Origin: Scenedesmus sp. ARA3
Taxonomy: Eukaryota > Chlorophyta > Chlorophyceae > Sphaeropleales > Scenedesmaceae
NCBI GenBank assembly: GCA_004335835.1
Contig: RWJK01001152.1
Location: 52,710-116,709, forward strand
Direction: 5' to 3'
Length of the DNA: 64,000 bases
Shown: piece by piece, positions 1-11,900 of the stretch
How positions within the stretch are numbered: position 1 is the stretch's first letter
Layout: every line of letters begins with the position of its first letter
The notes under the pieces: generated by a model
Databases searched by the model: none
What the model was told of the DNA's origin: nothing
What the model saw: only the letters and a program-made list of their open reading frames with translations
Made by a program: the position numbers and the translations under genes

Positions 1-3000
1 TTCTTTGAGGTCAACATCCGCATCTTGGGCGGCCTGCTATCAGCATACTACCTGAGCGATGGCGATGACTTGTACCTTCACAAAGCGCAGCAGCTGGCAG
101 ACAGGTATAGTTGACCAGCATTTGACCAGCAGCAGCTATGTTTGACTGGCTGCAGAGGCGCCGTTGGCAGTGCGTCAGCTCGTCTGCAGTTGTGTAGCTA
201 TGGTGTCCATTTGCATGAAGTGCAGCAGCTTGCAGGCATGTGCATGCGGCAAGAGCGCGATTTGGTGGGTTTGCAGCTGCAGGCAGTCACAATGAGTAGG
301 TCATACCCTTGACTGGCGTCGCATCGCATCCAGCTGGCTGCATTACCTGTGCGTTGCCGTTGTGGCCTTTGCTCCACGGTTCTTGGCGTGTCGCTGACAT
401 CAGCGCTGCCACACACTCATTCACTTTCACGCCTGCAGGCTCATGGTGGCATTCAACACCTCCAGTGGCATCCCAGTGACATACGTGCAGTTTGCAGACA
501 CTGAGGGCCGCAAGCACAGCTCGCATGGCGACAGCGGGACAAACGCTGCTGAGGCAGGCACCATCAGCATGGAGTTCACCACAATCGGGCGCCTGCTGGG
601 TGAGCTGCAGCTTGCAGGAAACATGGCTGCAGCTTGCAGGAGCCCGGCTTGCAGGAAACATGGCTGCAGCTTGCTGGAACATGGCCGAGCCGCCACCCCT
701 CAGGCTATTTGCATAGCCACTGCAGCAGGCCGGAGCATGTGCTTTGGTCAGATCTGCAGCGTTGCATCACTGTGTGCTGCTGCTTGGCCTCCGCCTCTTC
801 AGCTGACCTCTGGCATCACCACGTTGCTGTTTCAAGAAATCCTGTCTCTGCATCTGCTGCTGCTGCTGCTGCTGCTTTTTTGCCTGCTCTACATGCTGTG
901 CGCACCCCACAGGCCGCGACGACATGTTTGATGCGGGCAACGAGTTCTGGTACGTGCTGATGACCAGCCAGAACTTCAGCGGGCTGTACTGCATGGGCCT
1001 GCACACGCAGGACGGCCACTGCACAGACCCCAAGATGAGCATCGGCAGCGCTGCTGACAGCATGTACGAGTACATGATCAAGCAGTGGGTGCTGTCCAAC
1101 AAGACGCAGGAGGTGAGGCGGCAGGCGATAGATGCTGTAGCAGACCAACGATTTGGGCGCTAGCAGTAACTGTGCTGCTGGCGTTTTAGGAGGTTACATA
1201 CTGTGCGGATGCATGTTCTGGTAGCTGGCAGAGGCAGCAGCTGCACTATGGTAGTTCCTTTGCAGCCTGAGCACTATGGCTGCGTGTGCTGGCACTGGCG
1301 CCCCATGCGAGTGTGCGCTCTGCGAGCGTAAATGTGTGCGAGGTAGTGCGATGAGCACGCCCCCACCTCATGCTGTGCAGATCACCTCAACCATGATGTG
1401 TGCTGTGCGTGTTGTGCTGCAGGTGCCGCTGCAGCTGTACAAGGAGGCGATGGTGGGTGTGCGCAAGTTCCTGCTGCGGCACATCTATGATGGCACAGCA
1501 CACATGAGCTTTGTGAGCGAGGCGCGCGGCAACAGCTACAATGATATCTCGGCGACAAACGACCGCTTCGAGCACCTGACGTGCTTTGCTGGCGGCATGT
1601 TTCTGCTTGGTGAGCTGTCGGAGTGAGGCAGCAGCGTTGCGTGGTACTGCAGCTGGCACAGAAGGAACGTTGCAGTGACAGCCAGGCATGCTGCATTCTG
1701 CAAGGCAGCCAGGGTTGGTGTGGTGATTTGATATGCCTGAGGAATTTGCGGGTAGCTGCACATGCAATGTTGGTGCCACCATGTCCACTGGAGGTTTGCC
1801 CACTTACCCTGCGTCCGCCAACTGCTGCTGCTGCTGCCGCTAGGCCGCATGCACAACATCTCCACCAAGTTGCACGACGACGACTTTGATGACGGCGAGG
1901 TCGGCGCGCGCATCGGCCGGGCCTGCTACGAGATGTACCACCAGGTGCCCTCAGGTGTAGCGCCAGACAGCATCCAGTACACACGCGCGGACGGCGGCAC
2001 GCTGCCGCCAAACGACCACAGCGCCCGCAGCCGCATGGCGCCGCCGAAGCTCAAGGGCCCGCGCAAGAGGACACAGCACAAGAAGGCGCCGGCCGCAGCA
2101 GCAAAGGCGCCGGAAGGTGATGCAGCCGGGCAGCATGCGCCCAAGCCGGCTGATGCTGCTGGTGCTGTTGAGAAGCCAGAGCAGGCGAAGCGGGCTCCCA
2201 AACCGGCAGATGCCGTGCAGCAGGTGCAGCCTGGTGTGATTGCACATGCCCCCAAGCCGGAGGACGTCACAGCGCAGCGGCAGGGTGCTGAGCATGCGCC
2301 GGTTAAAGCAGCGGTTGGCCAGGCGCCAGCCAAGAGACGGCTGATGGGTGGGGCGGAGGTGCTGCAGCAGCTGGGTGTTCAGCAACAGCAGCAGCTGCAG
2401 CAGGCTCTGCAGGTTGCCGGCAATCAGGCAGGTGGCGCAGAGGTTCTAGATGATCAGCTGCAGCAGGCTGTGCAGCAGCAGCTGGCAGAGATGAAGCAGC
2501 AGCAGGATGCATTGCAGCAGGAGGCGGACGCACAGGACAGTGAGCAGCAGCAGCTGCAACTGCAGGAGGCAGAGGGGCCAGATGACAATGATGTAGCAGC
2601 AGCAGCAGCAGCAGAGGGTGAGGGTGAGCAGCTGCAAGGTGCTGTCAGGCGGCTCATGGCAGAAGGTGATGCAGCGCCAGCAGACGAAGCAGCTGCCCCA
2701 GCTGATGATGACAGCGCCGACGCACCAGATGCCGACAATGCGCCAGACGACGACGCTGCACCAGATGCTCCAGATGACACTGACGAGGCCAGCAAGCAAG
2801 CTGTTGCTGCCTCACCCCCACCACCGCCGCCATCACCACCACCGCCAAGCCCACCACCGCCCAACCCGCCTCCCCCCAACCCGCCACCACCCCCAAGCCC
2901 GCCTCCACCGCCCCCGCCAGGCCCAGTGATTGCCAAGTGGTCGCAGCAGAGCAGCGCCGACTTCCTGCGGCCTGAGGCGATTGAGACGCTGTTCTACCTG

Positions 3001-4058
3001 TGGAGGAGCAGCGGCGATCCTATTTACCGGGAGTGGGGCTGGAACATGTTCCGGGGCTTTGAGCGCTGGTGCAGGCTGGCCAGTGGGGGATATGCAACGC
3101 TGAACAACGTCAACACGGTGAGAGCAGTACACAGCAGGCACAGGCATGGCTGGGTGGGATGCGTGGTTGCGGTGTTGTGTTACGATGTTGGCAGTTGCAG
3201 GGGTCACGAGTGCAGTGTAGTGCTGTTGCAGAGAGAGGTTGGTAGGCCTGAACAGCTGTGGTGTATTCAGGCAACCATTTTGCCAGCCCAGGTCAGCATG
3301 CAGAGCATTGCAGTTTGCGCCGTTTCTCAGCAGCTGCGCATCACGTGGCATGGCTGCTGTGTCACGCAGCAGGTGGCACCGCACCAGCTGCACGTAGGCT
3401 GCCTCAACTCGCCCTTGCTGCTGACACCGCTGCTGCTGCTGCTGCTGTTGCTGCCGCAGGTGCCTCCCGGCATTGCTGACAAGATGGAGTCCTTCTTCGT
3501 GGCTGAGACGCTCAAGTACTTCTACATGCTGTTCGAGGAGGACCCCACGGTGCTGCCGCTGGACCAGTGGGTGTTCAACACGGAGGCGCACCCGCTGCCC
3601 ATCTGGGGATCAGCAGCAGACAAGAAGGTGAGCACTGAGGCTTGAGGGTGTGTGAGCAGACCCCACCCTGGGTGTTGACGCAGGACAGCAGGAAGAGTGT
3701 GATTGCAACTGCAGCGAATCCCTCTTGCAGCATGTTGTGTGAAAGCACTCGGCCTGCTGTTTGAAGGCTTTATTGCTTGCTGCCAACGCCTCTGGTCAAC
3801 CTGACGCTAGCCCACCAGTCTGCTCCTGCCCAACACCAGCGCTCGCGTACTGCACATGCATTTGCCTTGCTGCAACCGCAGGCGCAGGAGCGCCTAAGGC
3901 AGCGGCTGCTGGCGCAGCACAAGCTGGAGCAGCAGCGGCGTGCCGAGGAGGAGGCGCTGCGGGAGCAGGAGGCATTACAGCAGCGCACGCAGCAGGTGGC
4001 GGGCGGCAAGGGCACGCCGAAAGACAGGGATGGCTACGGGCTGGCAGGGCTGGTGTGA
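1..4058 (+). CDS. Class I alpha-1,2-mannosidase (GH47), 5' end outside window
   Basis: The product trims alpha-1,2-linked mannose from N-glycans in the ER or Golgi. Exons by splice signal and phase: 1-104, 439-599, 913-1112, 1423-1609, 1844-3117, 3460-3627, 3882-4058 (TGA); together 756 codons in one frame. GH47 landmarks appear in order: a GGLLSAYYLSDG block at the left edge, the AEAG...EF block, SFYEY-like DSMYEYMIKQW, HLTCFAGGMF, ETLFYLWR..GDPIYREWGW, ESFFVAETLKYFYMLF and the C-terminal FNTEAHPLPIW that carries the calcium-binding Thr. The HLTCFAGGMF block resembles Golgi-type class I enzymes more than EDEM, but the subclass is not settled. Odd features: about 300 residues of Ala/Gln-rich, acidic and Pro-rich sequence (2026-2935) sit inside the catalytic domain, and a charged Gln/Arg-rich tail follows it (3882-4058). 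The N-terminus with its membrane anchor is missing. Confidence 0.93.
600..912 (+). repeat. Short tandem repeats in mannosidase intron 2
   Basis: Within the intron, around 604-690, a unit of about 30 nt containing gcttgcagg-aaacatgg is repeated two to three times. A CTG run follows at 853-875. The repeats carry extra tgcag acceptor-like signals, but none gives a better exon join than the acceptor at 911-912. Confidence 0.6.
2026..2935 (+). repeat. Low-complexity insert in the GH47 domain (Ala/Gln, Asp, then Pro-Ser repeats)
   Basis: This part of exon 5 stays in frame with the mannosidase. It encodes an Ala/Lys/Pro-rich stretch with repeated PKPAD-like units, then a Gln-rich stretch, an acidic Asp/Ala stretch, and finally a run of PPPPSPPPP/PPPPNPPPP units like those of hydroxyproline-rich algal wall glycoproteins. 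It separates the SGVAPDSIQY block from the RPEAIETLFYLW block, which are only a short distance apart in other GH47 enzymes. Confidence 0.85.
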
Positions 4059-5329
4059 AGATGAATGATGCAGGGGGCGGTGGGTTTGGCGCAGCTGTAG
4101 CCGACGGCTGTGTTGCATGTGATCAGGTTGAAGTGCAAATTCGATTATCAAGCTTTTGGGTAGCGAGTAGCAGGGATGTTGGATGGAGCCAGGTGTGTGT
4201 GTGTGGCAGCTAGCAGGCTTCCCGGGTTGTCACTGTGCCTTTTGGCAGGCAGATTGACAAGACGCGAGTAGCTTAGGTGTGGATGGCACTGTGACAAGAA
4301 GAGTTTGATGACTACTGCAGCGTAGTTCTGTGCCGCGATCTGCCAGTTAGCAGCGGACGCCGTTTCCACCATACACGTTCCCAAGTGTTGACTCTGTGTT
4401 GTGCTGCTGCATGGGCTGTGCTGCTGTGCTGCATGTGGGCCATCTGCGCTGCATGCCAGAACGCACTGTGTCATCATGCTCCTGCAACCTTCCTTGCAGC
4501 ATGCATTGCTTCGTAGTGCATCTCAATGTGAGCCAGTCCCTGGCAAACAGTGATCAAGCTTCCGGTGTGACTGCAATCTATGCATTCAAAACTGCCTTGT
4601 TTTACACGAGTTGCTGGCTCATACAACAGCGGCATGTCTTGCATCTGGCCAGTGTCACAGCGCAGCAGCTGTGCTCTGCTGTGCAAGACTTTCCTGCTGC
4701 CAGCACCTCCCATTGATCCCTGCAGGGTGCCAAGCTGTGGGCATATGCATGTTGGGTTGTGTGCTGCAGGCAGCCCTGTTGGAGTCCAACAGCTTGCAGC
4801 TGCAGTTACCTGCACAGCGCCGCTCCTTTACATATGGCTGCATCACACATTGCACTGTGTATGGGTGTGCTAGGTTCTGGGCGATGCTCGGAGAATGTTG
4901 CTTGAAGTTTACTTGGTGGCATAAGCCGCATGCGCAAGGTGGCAGAGGTTTGAAACGTGTTGTGTTTGAACCACAACAGTTGGCTGCCGCTTGGCAAGCT
5001 CGCCACCAGCAGTGTGCATGTAACAGGCTGATACTGATCTGAAGCTTTGAGCTCTGCAAGTAGCGCACGGCCAGTGGCACAGCAGCTACCTCAAGCGCAG
5101 CAGCGGCGCGAGTTTTAGCCAGAACGCAAAGGAAGCAACAGCAGCTGAGCAGCCACGTGCCTGCATAACTGAACCCGCTCAAGAGGTTTGCACCTGCCTT
5201 CCCACCTCTGTGCCACGAACCACGTAGGCACAAACACTCAACCGTTGTAGGTTACAATGCGAATGGAGCGCTGCACCAACCACCCCACCACACTTCCACC
5301 CCTATCCACATCAGTCACACTACCATTCA
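4059..5329. other. Convergent intergenic region with both 3' UTRs
   Basis: This 1.27 kb lies between the stop of the mannosidase (+) and the stop of the glycosyltransferase-like gene (-). I see no convincing coding exon. A TGTAA on the + strand near 5020 could end the mannosidase transcript, which would give a long 3' UTR. The reverse-strand TGTAA at 5252-5256 serves the neighbouring gene. Confidence 0.6.
5252..5256 (-). terminator. Poly(A) signal TGTAA of the methyltransferase/glycosyltransferase gene
   Basis: The top strand reads TTACA, i.e. TGTAA on the coding strand, about 74 nt after the stop codon. TGTAA is the established chlorophycean polyadenylation signal. Confidence 0.6.
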
Positions 5330-6243
5330 TCACTCAAACTGCCGGAAGGGCTGCAGCCCCTTGTCTGCCATCATCTTCTTCCTCAGCTCGTCATCGTCCA
5401 TGTGCTTGAAGAAGTCCAGGCAGGCATCAGCCTTGGTGCCCGCATCAGGGTGCAGGCTGATGGACATGCGGTTCTTGGGCCTGCAAGGGTGCAGTACAGC
5501 AGTGATGTCAGGCACCGTAGGAAGTTGCTGCTAAGGAAAATACCACAAGGTGTTTGCAATTGGCGTGCAGACTTTTACGCTCTTGAGCGCATTCCAGCCT
5601 TCCTGTGGATCCAACCTGCAGGCTGTATGGCGTACAGCCCGAGCTGCAGAAAGTTAAGCGCACATGTAGCCTGCAAGATGCCAATGGCCTGGCAAAGCAT
5701 GGCACAGTCAGTGGTGACGTGGAGTGGACAAACATCATATGCCTACAGCGTTAAAGCCTGCCGGCCACACCCAGGCATGCAGCAGCACAGGCACACCACG
5801 ATGCCGCAGTCCCTGCCTTGTATCCCACCTGTGATACAGCACTGGCCAGCACTTCCTCGTATCGCAGTTGCTCTCAATGCCGAACCCGTCTATCACCCAG
5901 ATTGGCACGTTGCGCAGCCACAGGTGAACTCCAAACCACACATCATCATGGTGCAGGCAGCCCTCCGGTGCTCTGGCCTGGTCAAACACCAGGTCATCGA
6001 AGAACTCCCGCCGGTATGCTGCGCTTGCGAATGCAGTTGGGAAGCCCCTGCATACGCCAGCGTTCAGTTTCCACTCGCGCCAGCCCTTTTTTGGAGGTGC
6101 CTTTTTGGGGTCCCAGTGTGTTATCTCGCAGGACCACACGATGGCGTGGTCTGGCCGTGCCATGATCTCCTGCTCTAGGTGCAGGATGGTCTCTGGGCGG
6201 TACATGCTGTCGTCCTGTTGAGGCAACACAGTGGTGGTGGCGG

Positions 6244-6302
<59 letters not shown>

Positions 6303-7096
6303 TAAGGATGAGCTGGTGGTGCCGCTGCCAGACATCGCATATGTAACTGCAGCTGCTGAAAGTAGCTGGTGGCGGCGTCAACCACTACTCGACAGCAGGA
6401 CCTTGCGCAATGCCAGGCCTGTTAGACGTGGCAGCTGCAACACAAACTGCGCGGTGTAAGGTAGGCTTGTGCCGCAACCTGGCACCTGCAGCACTGACCA
6501 ATGCCTTGTCACTCGCATCACTGTCAGCGTCTGCAACGGCAGAACTGTGCCGCAGCATGGCGGCTGTGCATGCCACGTCCCTTCTGCTGCCCCCTGCACA
6601 CAACCACACACAGATGCACGCAGCGCGCCCGCTCTCACATCTATCGTGATGATGACTGTATCCGGATCCTTCTCTTCCAGCAGCGTAGGCAGCAGCTTTG
6701 TGGCAGGCCCATAGTCCTTGGGCGGAATCTTCACCTTCACTACACCATTGAAATGCCCCGCCAGGCCTTTCACATTGTCAGGAAGCTCCTTGAGCCCCTG
6801 AATTTCACGGTCATCTTCTTTGAAGCGGCTCACATTCAGCGGCACCCATATATACAGCGCATCTGGCTTGCGCAAGCCGTGCATGATTGAGAAGATGGTG
6901 GGGTTTATGTACTCAACACGGCCCGGGAATGATGACACAGACACCACCAGGCGCTTGGCGCGCAGCGGCGGCTGCAGTGCTGAGTCAGCATCATCGCCAG
7001 CTGAACCAGCTGAGAGGCGGGAGGCGCGGCCTGCACGCGCAGAATTATGCTCCACATGCAGGAAGGAGAAGGCTGCAGCAGCAGCAGTGGTGGTGG

Positions 7097-7131
<35 letters not shown>

Positions 7132-7302
7132 TTGACAGCGGCAGCGGCAGCAGCAGCAAGCAAAGCAGCAGTATGGTGAGTACATGGTGTGAACATTCAA
7201 GTCATCCAGCAGATGCATCGTGCTGCCAGCAGCGTTGCTGTTGAAACTGCAAGCACGCCCTAGCTTGCCACCTAGAGGTGGAGCAGCAGCACACTGTAAC
7301 AG

Positions 7303-7334
<32 letters not shown>

Positions 7335-8349
7335 ACAGCCTGACATCGTATCTAGAATGAATCATTCATGATGCAGCACTTGGTATGCGTGCCAGCTGCC
7401 TCACCTGCTGATGAGCTGGCAGCTGCATCCGTCACCTTGCTGCTGGTGGCAGCATACCCCAGCGCAGCCATGTGCTGGAACACAAGTGCCAGCTCTGAGG
7501 GCGCCTTGCGCAGTCCAGCTTTAGCATTCTCTGCTGGCAGTTGCAGCGTCAGCGACAGCTGACGTGGTAGGAAGGCACCGTGCTTCAAGTGAGACAGGAA
7601 CTGCAGCAGCTGCTCGCCCTGCAGGCCCACATGTGCCACATCGATGCCCCGCAGGTGCCCCAGCTTGTGTGCAAACAGGCCTAAAGGTACTGTTGCATTG
7701 CTCGTTGAGCTGCTGCTGCTGCTGGAGGTGGAAGCTGTTGCTTCGCCAAAGCAAGCCATGTGCTGCTTCTGTCGGCGCTCGGTGCTGGCAGGGCTGCCAT
7801 CGGCTGCTGCGCCGCACTGCACGCTGTGCACCTGGCACTGCGTGCTTTCAAGCGCTGCCTTCTCAAAGTCCTTGTTTCCTGCGGAGCCTATGCTGTAGAT
7901 GATGCAGGGCTTCTGAAGTTTGGAAAGGTTGCAGAAGCTGCTGCTGCCATACTGCTTGAGTTCTCGGTGCGGAGGGCAGGAAATGATGGCTGCAAAGGGG
8001 TCAAACTGCTTGGCACCCTGCGCATAAGGAGCTGCAGACAGGCCACACACGCAGAGCATAGTAACACGTGAGCGTGAGTTACAGCTACGCACATGAGGTT
8101 GCCAGTGCAAGCAGGGGTGCTCCCAGGATGCAATTGTTGCTGCTACTGTTGCTCAGTGCTGCTGCTGTGCGCACCTTCGGGGTTGTAGCTCTGCCATACA
8201 TTGCCAAGCAGGTTGGATCTGAAGATCGTTAGGTTTGCGAGTGCCTGGCTGCCGTACATGCCAATGAAGGCACCCTGGGTGCTGCAGTGTTGCCATTGAG
8301 CTTGTGCATGCTGGCTCAGAGGCAGCAGCACCAGCAGCACCAGCCACAT
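5330..8349 (-). CDS. Secreted methyltransferase-like / glycosyltransferase-like fusion protein
   Basis: Exons, in coding order: 8175-8349, 7405-8031, 6639-7072, 5829-6214, 5330-5480 (TGA); 590 aa, all phases agree. Residues 1-18 form a signal peptide (MWLVLLVLLPL...AQA). Residues about 45-275 resemble METTL24/Methyltransf-type secreted domains: a CPP..L..YG start, then PCIIYSIGSAGNKDFEKAAL, a weak IDVAHVGLQGEQ where IDVLKxDIEGxE is usual, and a closing AFSFLHVEHN strand. Residues about 305-540 resemble an algal glycosyltransferase-2-like family: SVSSFPGRVEYINPTIFS, YGPATKLLPTL, an IITIDDDS metal-binding motif split by the intron at 6214/6639, and an HHDDVWFG block. The acidic Asp/Glu of the methyltransferase core is weak, so that domain may be inactive. 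It could instead be two genes, but the phases and the domain-closing strand after the 7072/7405 junction favour one. Confidence 0.75.
6247..6300. repeat. (CAG)18 microsatellite in intron
   Basis: Eighteen uninterrupted CAG units lie in the intron between exons 3 and 4 of the fusion gene, 32 nt before the acceptor of the exon that starts with DDS. On the transcribed strand the repeat reads CTG. Confidence 0.95.
7083..7335. repeat. CAG/GTG-rich intron
   Basis: The intron 7073-7404 is built largely of CAG, GCA and TGG triplet runs (7075-7155 and 7298-7335). Long reading frames here on both strands are artefacts of triplet repeats. Confidence 0.8.
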
Positions 8350-8980
8350 GCTGCAGGACTCGTCCTGGTGCTGACTACTGAATTTTGAGCATGCTTCAAG
8401 GCCTCTGGACCCCTATAAGGGTGCTCATGTGGCCCATGCGACAAGAAGTGTGTTTCGTCGCGAAGGAGTGCCTGCAAAGGATCGCAGAAGTCACTGTCCA
8501 CGACTGTTCTGCCAATACGACGATACGAACAAGTTAGTCCGACAGTGTGTTAGCTTGATTTGTTCAAGTAGCCAGCACTTCATAGTTGATGCGGATGTGC
8601 GTGTGCCTGCACCTCCTGGTGTCGCTTACAGCCTATCCCACGCGATGTCAAGCTAGCTGATGCATAGAAATTGTAATCTGCCGTGCCAGAGTGCCATAGT
8701 TATCGACATGGCAGACCGTCATCTCCTGGACCAGGTGGTCACCCACGTGGGTGCACTGTGCACAGTGAAAGCACTTGTGGTGCTTGTTGAGACCGTCAGG
8801 CGCCAGGTGCGACCAGAGGGCAACAGATGGAGTAAAAGATACCATTAAAATGCAACAAGCACGTCTGCCCAGAACATACCGACTGCTGCAGCCCTTCAGT
8901 CGTCCAATGTAAAATCCACTAGTGTACTGTACATGTCACAGTGCCTGCAAGAGGTCACACCAGGATCGCCACGCACACCA
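8350..8980. other. Intergenic: promoter of the fusion gene and 3' UTR of MATH-BTB 1
   Basis: This 630 bp lies between two reverse-strand genes. A reverse-strand frame at 8648-8845 is Cys/His-rich (HKCFHCAQCTH), but it has no matching splice partner and I do not recognise it. A reverse-strand TGTAA (top strand TTACA 8626-8630) lies about 350 nt after the MATH-BTB 1 stop. Confidence 0.5.
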
Positions 8981-11900
8981 CTACCCCAAGCGCGGCTGCA
9001 TATTGCGATCAGCTTCGCCGCCGTTGCTGCCTGCATCATCTCCAGGCTGCACTGCCTCCGCCCAGCTGCGCTTGCAGGGACTGCTTGCAGCCATCAACTG
9101 CCACAGCTGTGGCAACATCATCGCCGGCTGCACCACCTCTCCCTGCCCTGCCTCCTCTGCATCACTCAGCAGCCCATCATAGATGTCACCACTGCCAGCC
9201 TCTGCACTGTCAGCAGCTGGCGGCCTGGCCAGCAACCGCGCCATCCACTCCTGCTCTGTCTCCTCTCCATCACTGCCAAGCCCCTCATACAGATCGCCAA
9301 TAACATCATCTGCGCTGCCAACAGCTGCACTGCCCCCTGAGCCACCTGCTGCATGTTTGCTTGCATGCTCCAGCTTGCACTCAAATGCGGCCTGATCTTC
9401 AAACCCATGCTCTGCATAAACTGCAAAGACAGACGTCACTCGAGTGAAGCTGCCTGCCTCTGGTGTGTCTGCCTGACATGCCCTGGCTGCTCCAGCTTCT
9501 GCTGTTGCTGCCTCAGATGCTGCATCTGCCGTGGGTGCTGCTGCTGCTGCTGCCTCACCTGTCACAGCTGCTGCTCCTGCCTCAGGTGCTGCTGCTGCTG
9601 CTGCCTCAGGTGCTGCTGCTGCTGCCTCAGGTGCTGCTGCTGCTGTCTCAGATGCTGCTGCTGCCTGCTCTGCCACGGCTGCCCCAGCCTGTGCTTCTGC
9701 GCCTCCCAGCAGCAAAGATAACACCTTTGCCGCTTCTACAGCCGCTGCCACCTGCAGCTGCTGTGCTGCTGCGCTGCCAACAGGGCCCCAGGTGCCAAGC
9801 ATGTCACACAGCTCGGCCAGCAGCAGCGGCCGCTGCTGCTGCAGCTGTTGGAAGCTGGCATGAGCCCACAGTGTAGCTACATTGGCTGCCATGAACTGCA
9901 TGCAGACGCGCTTCAGCTCCTGCAGCGCAGGGCATTGCAATGCAATCGCATTTGCAAGTGTGAGCAGAGCGTAGAGGCAGATGACCAGCATGGTAACAGT
10001 CGAGTCCACTGCTTCAAACACCACACTGACCTCGCCAAGCTTGCTGCTGCTACCACTGCTGCTTTTCAATATCAACGCAGCAGCAGGCAACCAGAAAACA
10101 CTTGCATTGGCGCAGTCACCACTAGTCTGCCTTGCTGCGGCCATCTAACTTGAATGCCAACACAGCCTCTGCCAGGCTGCGTTGGCCAACTTGCTCACCT
10201 GCGCTCTGCAGCTGTCAGCCAGCAGCAGGATGTCCACTGCAGTGTTGATGCGGATGCAGCGCGCCAGGTGGGCCTCACACAGCGCCGCCAGCCGCACCAT
10301 GGCATACTCCAGGCCTGCCTGCAGCAGCTGCCCAGCCAAGCCCTGCTGCATGCCTGGCGGCAGCTCGTCTGCAACATCAACTAAAGTCAGAAACCCACAC
10401 CAAATTGAGTCAAAGCTGCAGAGGCGGAGGAGTTAGCTGTGGTCAATGATGCTGCAGCAGTCCTGCATCTGCTGAGCAGGATGTGTAAGCAGGACACCTG
10501 CTGGAGGGGCTGCAGGAAATCCCTAGCTCTGCTAAGCGCACATACTGATGCAGCATGACAAGCGGTGCTGGCAGGACTGGCACTGCTGCAAGTGCATGCA
10601 ACTCCCTCTACTGCTGGTACGGATTAGTACCTGTGTACAGGGCATGCAGCATCGCCTTGGCCACATGCGGCTCAATGTCATCAACCACAATGGTGCCAGC
10701 TCCAGCGGCAGCCAGCTGTGCAAGCCGCGGGCAGCGCAGCTGCAGCACCATGCGGTGCACAGGGAAGGCCTGCTGCACGTGCTGTGGGTGCTGCACCAGC
10801 AGCTGCAGGTCAGCGCCGCAACCTACGCAAACAGGACGGCGCAGTAGGCGATGCAGTTATTTGGCCAGTGCTTGTAGACAGCGTGCGGTGCCAGGCACAG
10901 TTGTCACCATGGTGCAGCACAACTTGTGCAGAAGTTCTGCCGACACAAACATTGTTTGTGTTGCGACTCACCGCATATGCATACGCGAGAGGGACGAGGC
11001 GGCACCTCACATAGAGTTCAAACCCAGGGAACACGTCATGCATGATCTGCTGTCGCCCACCTGTTTCCAGGATCTCCGCCATCTCTGCTGCCATGCTTGG
11101 CGCAGGCCCCGCCAATTTCTCTGTCAGCAGTGGGCTGACACGCGTAGGGCTGGGCTGGCCAGCTGACAGCAGCACGCTGAGCTCAACACGGACCTCCAGA
11201 GCATCGTCTTTGAGCCAGCCGTTGGCTGGATTGTACAGCTTGGTCTTCTGCAACAGCAATGAAGCAGAGTAGCAGCTGCTAGTGATGCTTGTGTCACGCA
11301 CACCACAGCCCACGAGTGGGCCTCGTTTAAAGCTGCATGCCATGCTAGTAGCAGCCACACCACATGTCACACAGCAAGGCTTGCACTAGCGCAGCGCTGG
11401 CTTGTCTGCGAACGTCAACAAACACCATCCCATCCAAACGCAAACTTATCACACTACATCCCATTCGCACCTTGATGAGCTTGCGGTAGCCGTAGCGCGT
11501 GTGCTGGCAGTGCATGTCCAGCATGCTGGGCTGCTCTGTGCAGCGAATGACCACAGGCCCCAGCGCTGGCTTGGTGTTCTTCACTAGTGAAGCGCGCAGC
11601 TGCTTGTGGTTGACTAGGGTGAAGCCACAGAACATGCGCACAGCCCTGCAAGCACGGCAAGCCACATGACGTCACGTATTTGGGTGAAACATGATCCAGA
11701 CGCTGCTGGCCGCAAATTATCCAAACAGGCGGCACGCAACAGGACAACCTTACAGCCGGCGCGGCAGGCAATTCATGAATGTTATATAAGCATGTGATAT
11801 TGCATGCCAGTTCTCGACAGCATTTTGTGCCATCCAAGCAGGCAGCTAGACCGCAGCTGTCATGCTCCTCGCCTACCTGTGCTCCACACCATCCTGCTCC

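Noticed and set aside
1382..2011. Long reverse-strand frames opposite the mannosidase
   Set aside because: They mirror coding sequence and GC-rich codon use; the forward frames carry the GH47 motifs.
6175..6385. Cys-, Leu- or Ala-only frames at the (CAG)18 tract
   Set aside because: Pure triplet-repeat artefacts in an intron.
8648..8845. Cys/His-rich reverse frame, possible zinc finger
   Set aside because: The Cys/His spacing fits no finger I know and it lies in the likely 3' UTR of MATH-BTB 1.
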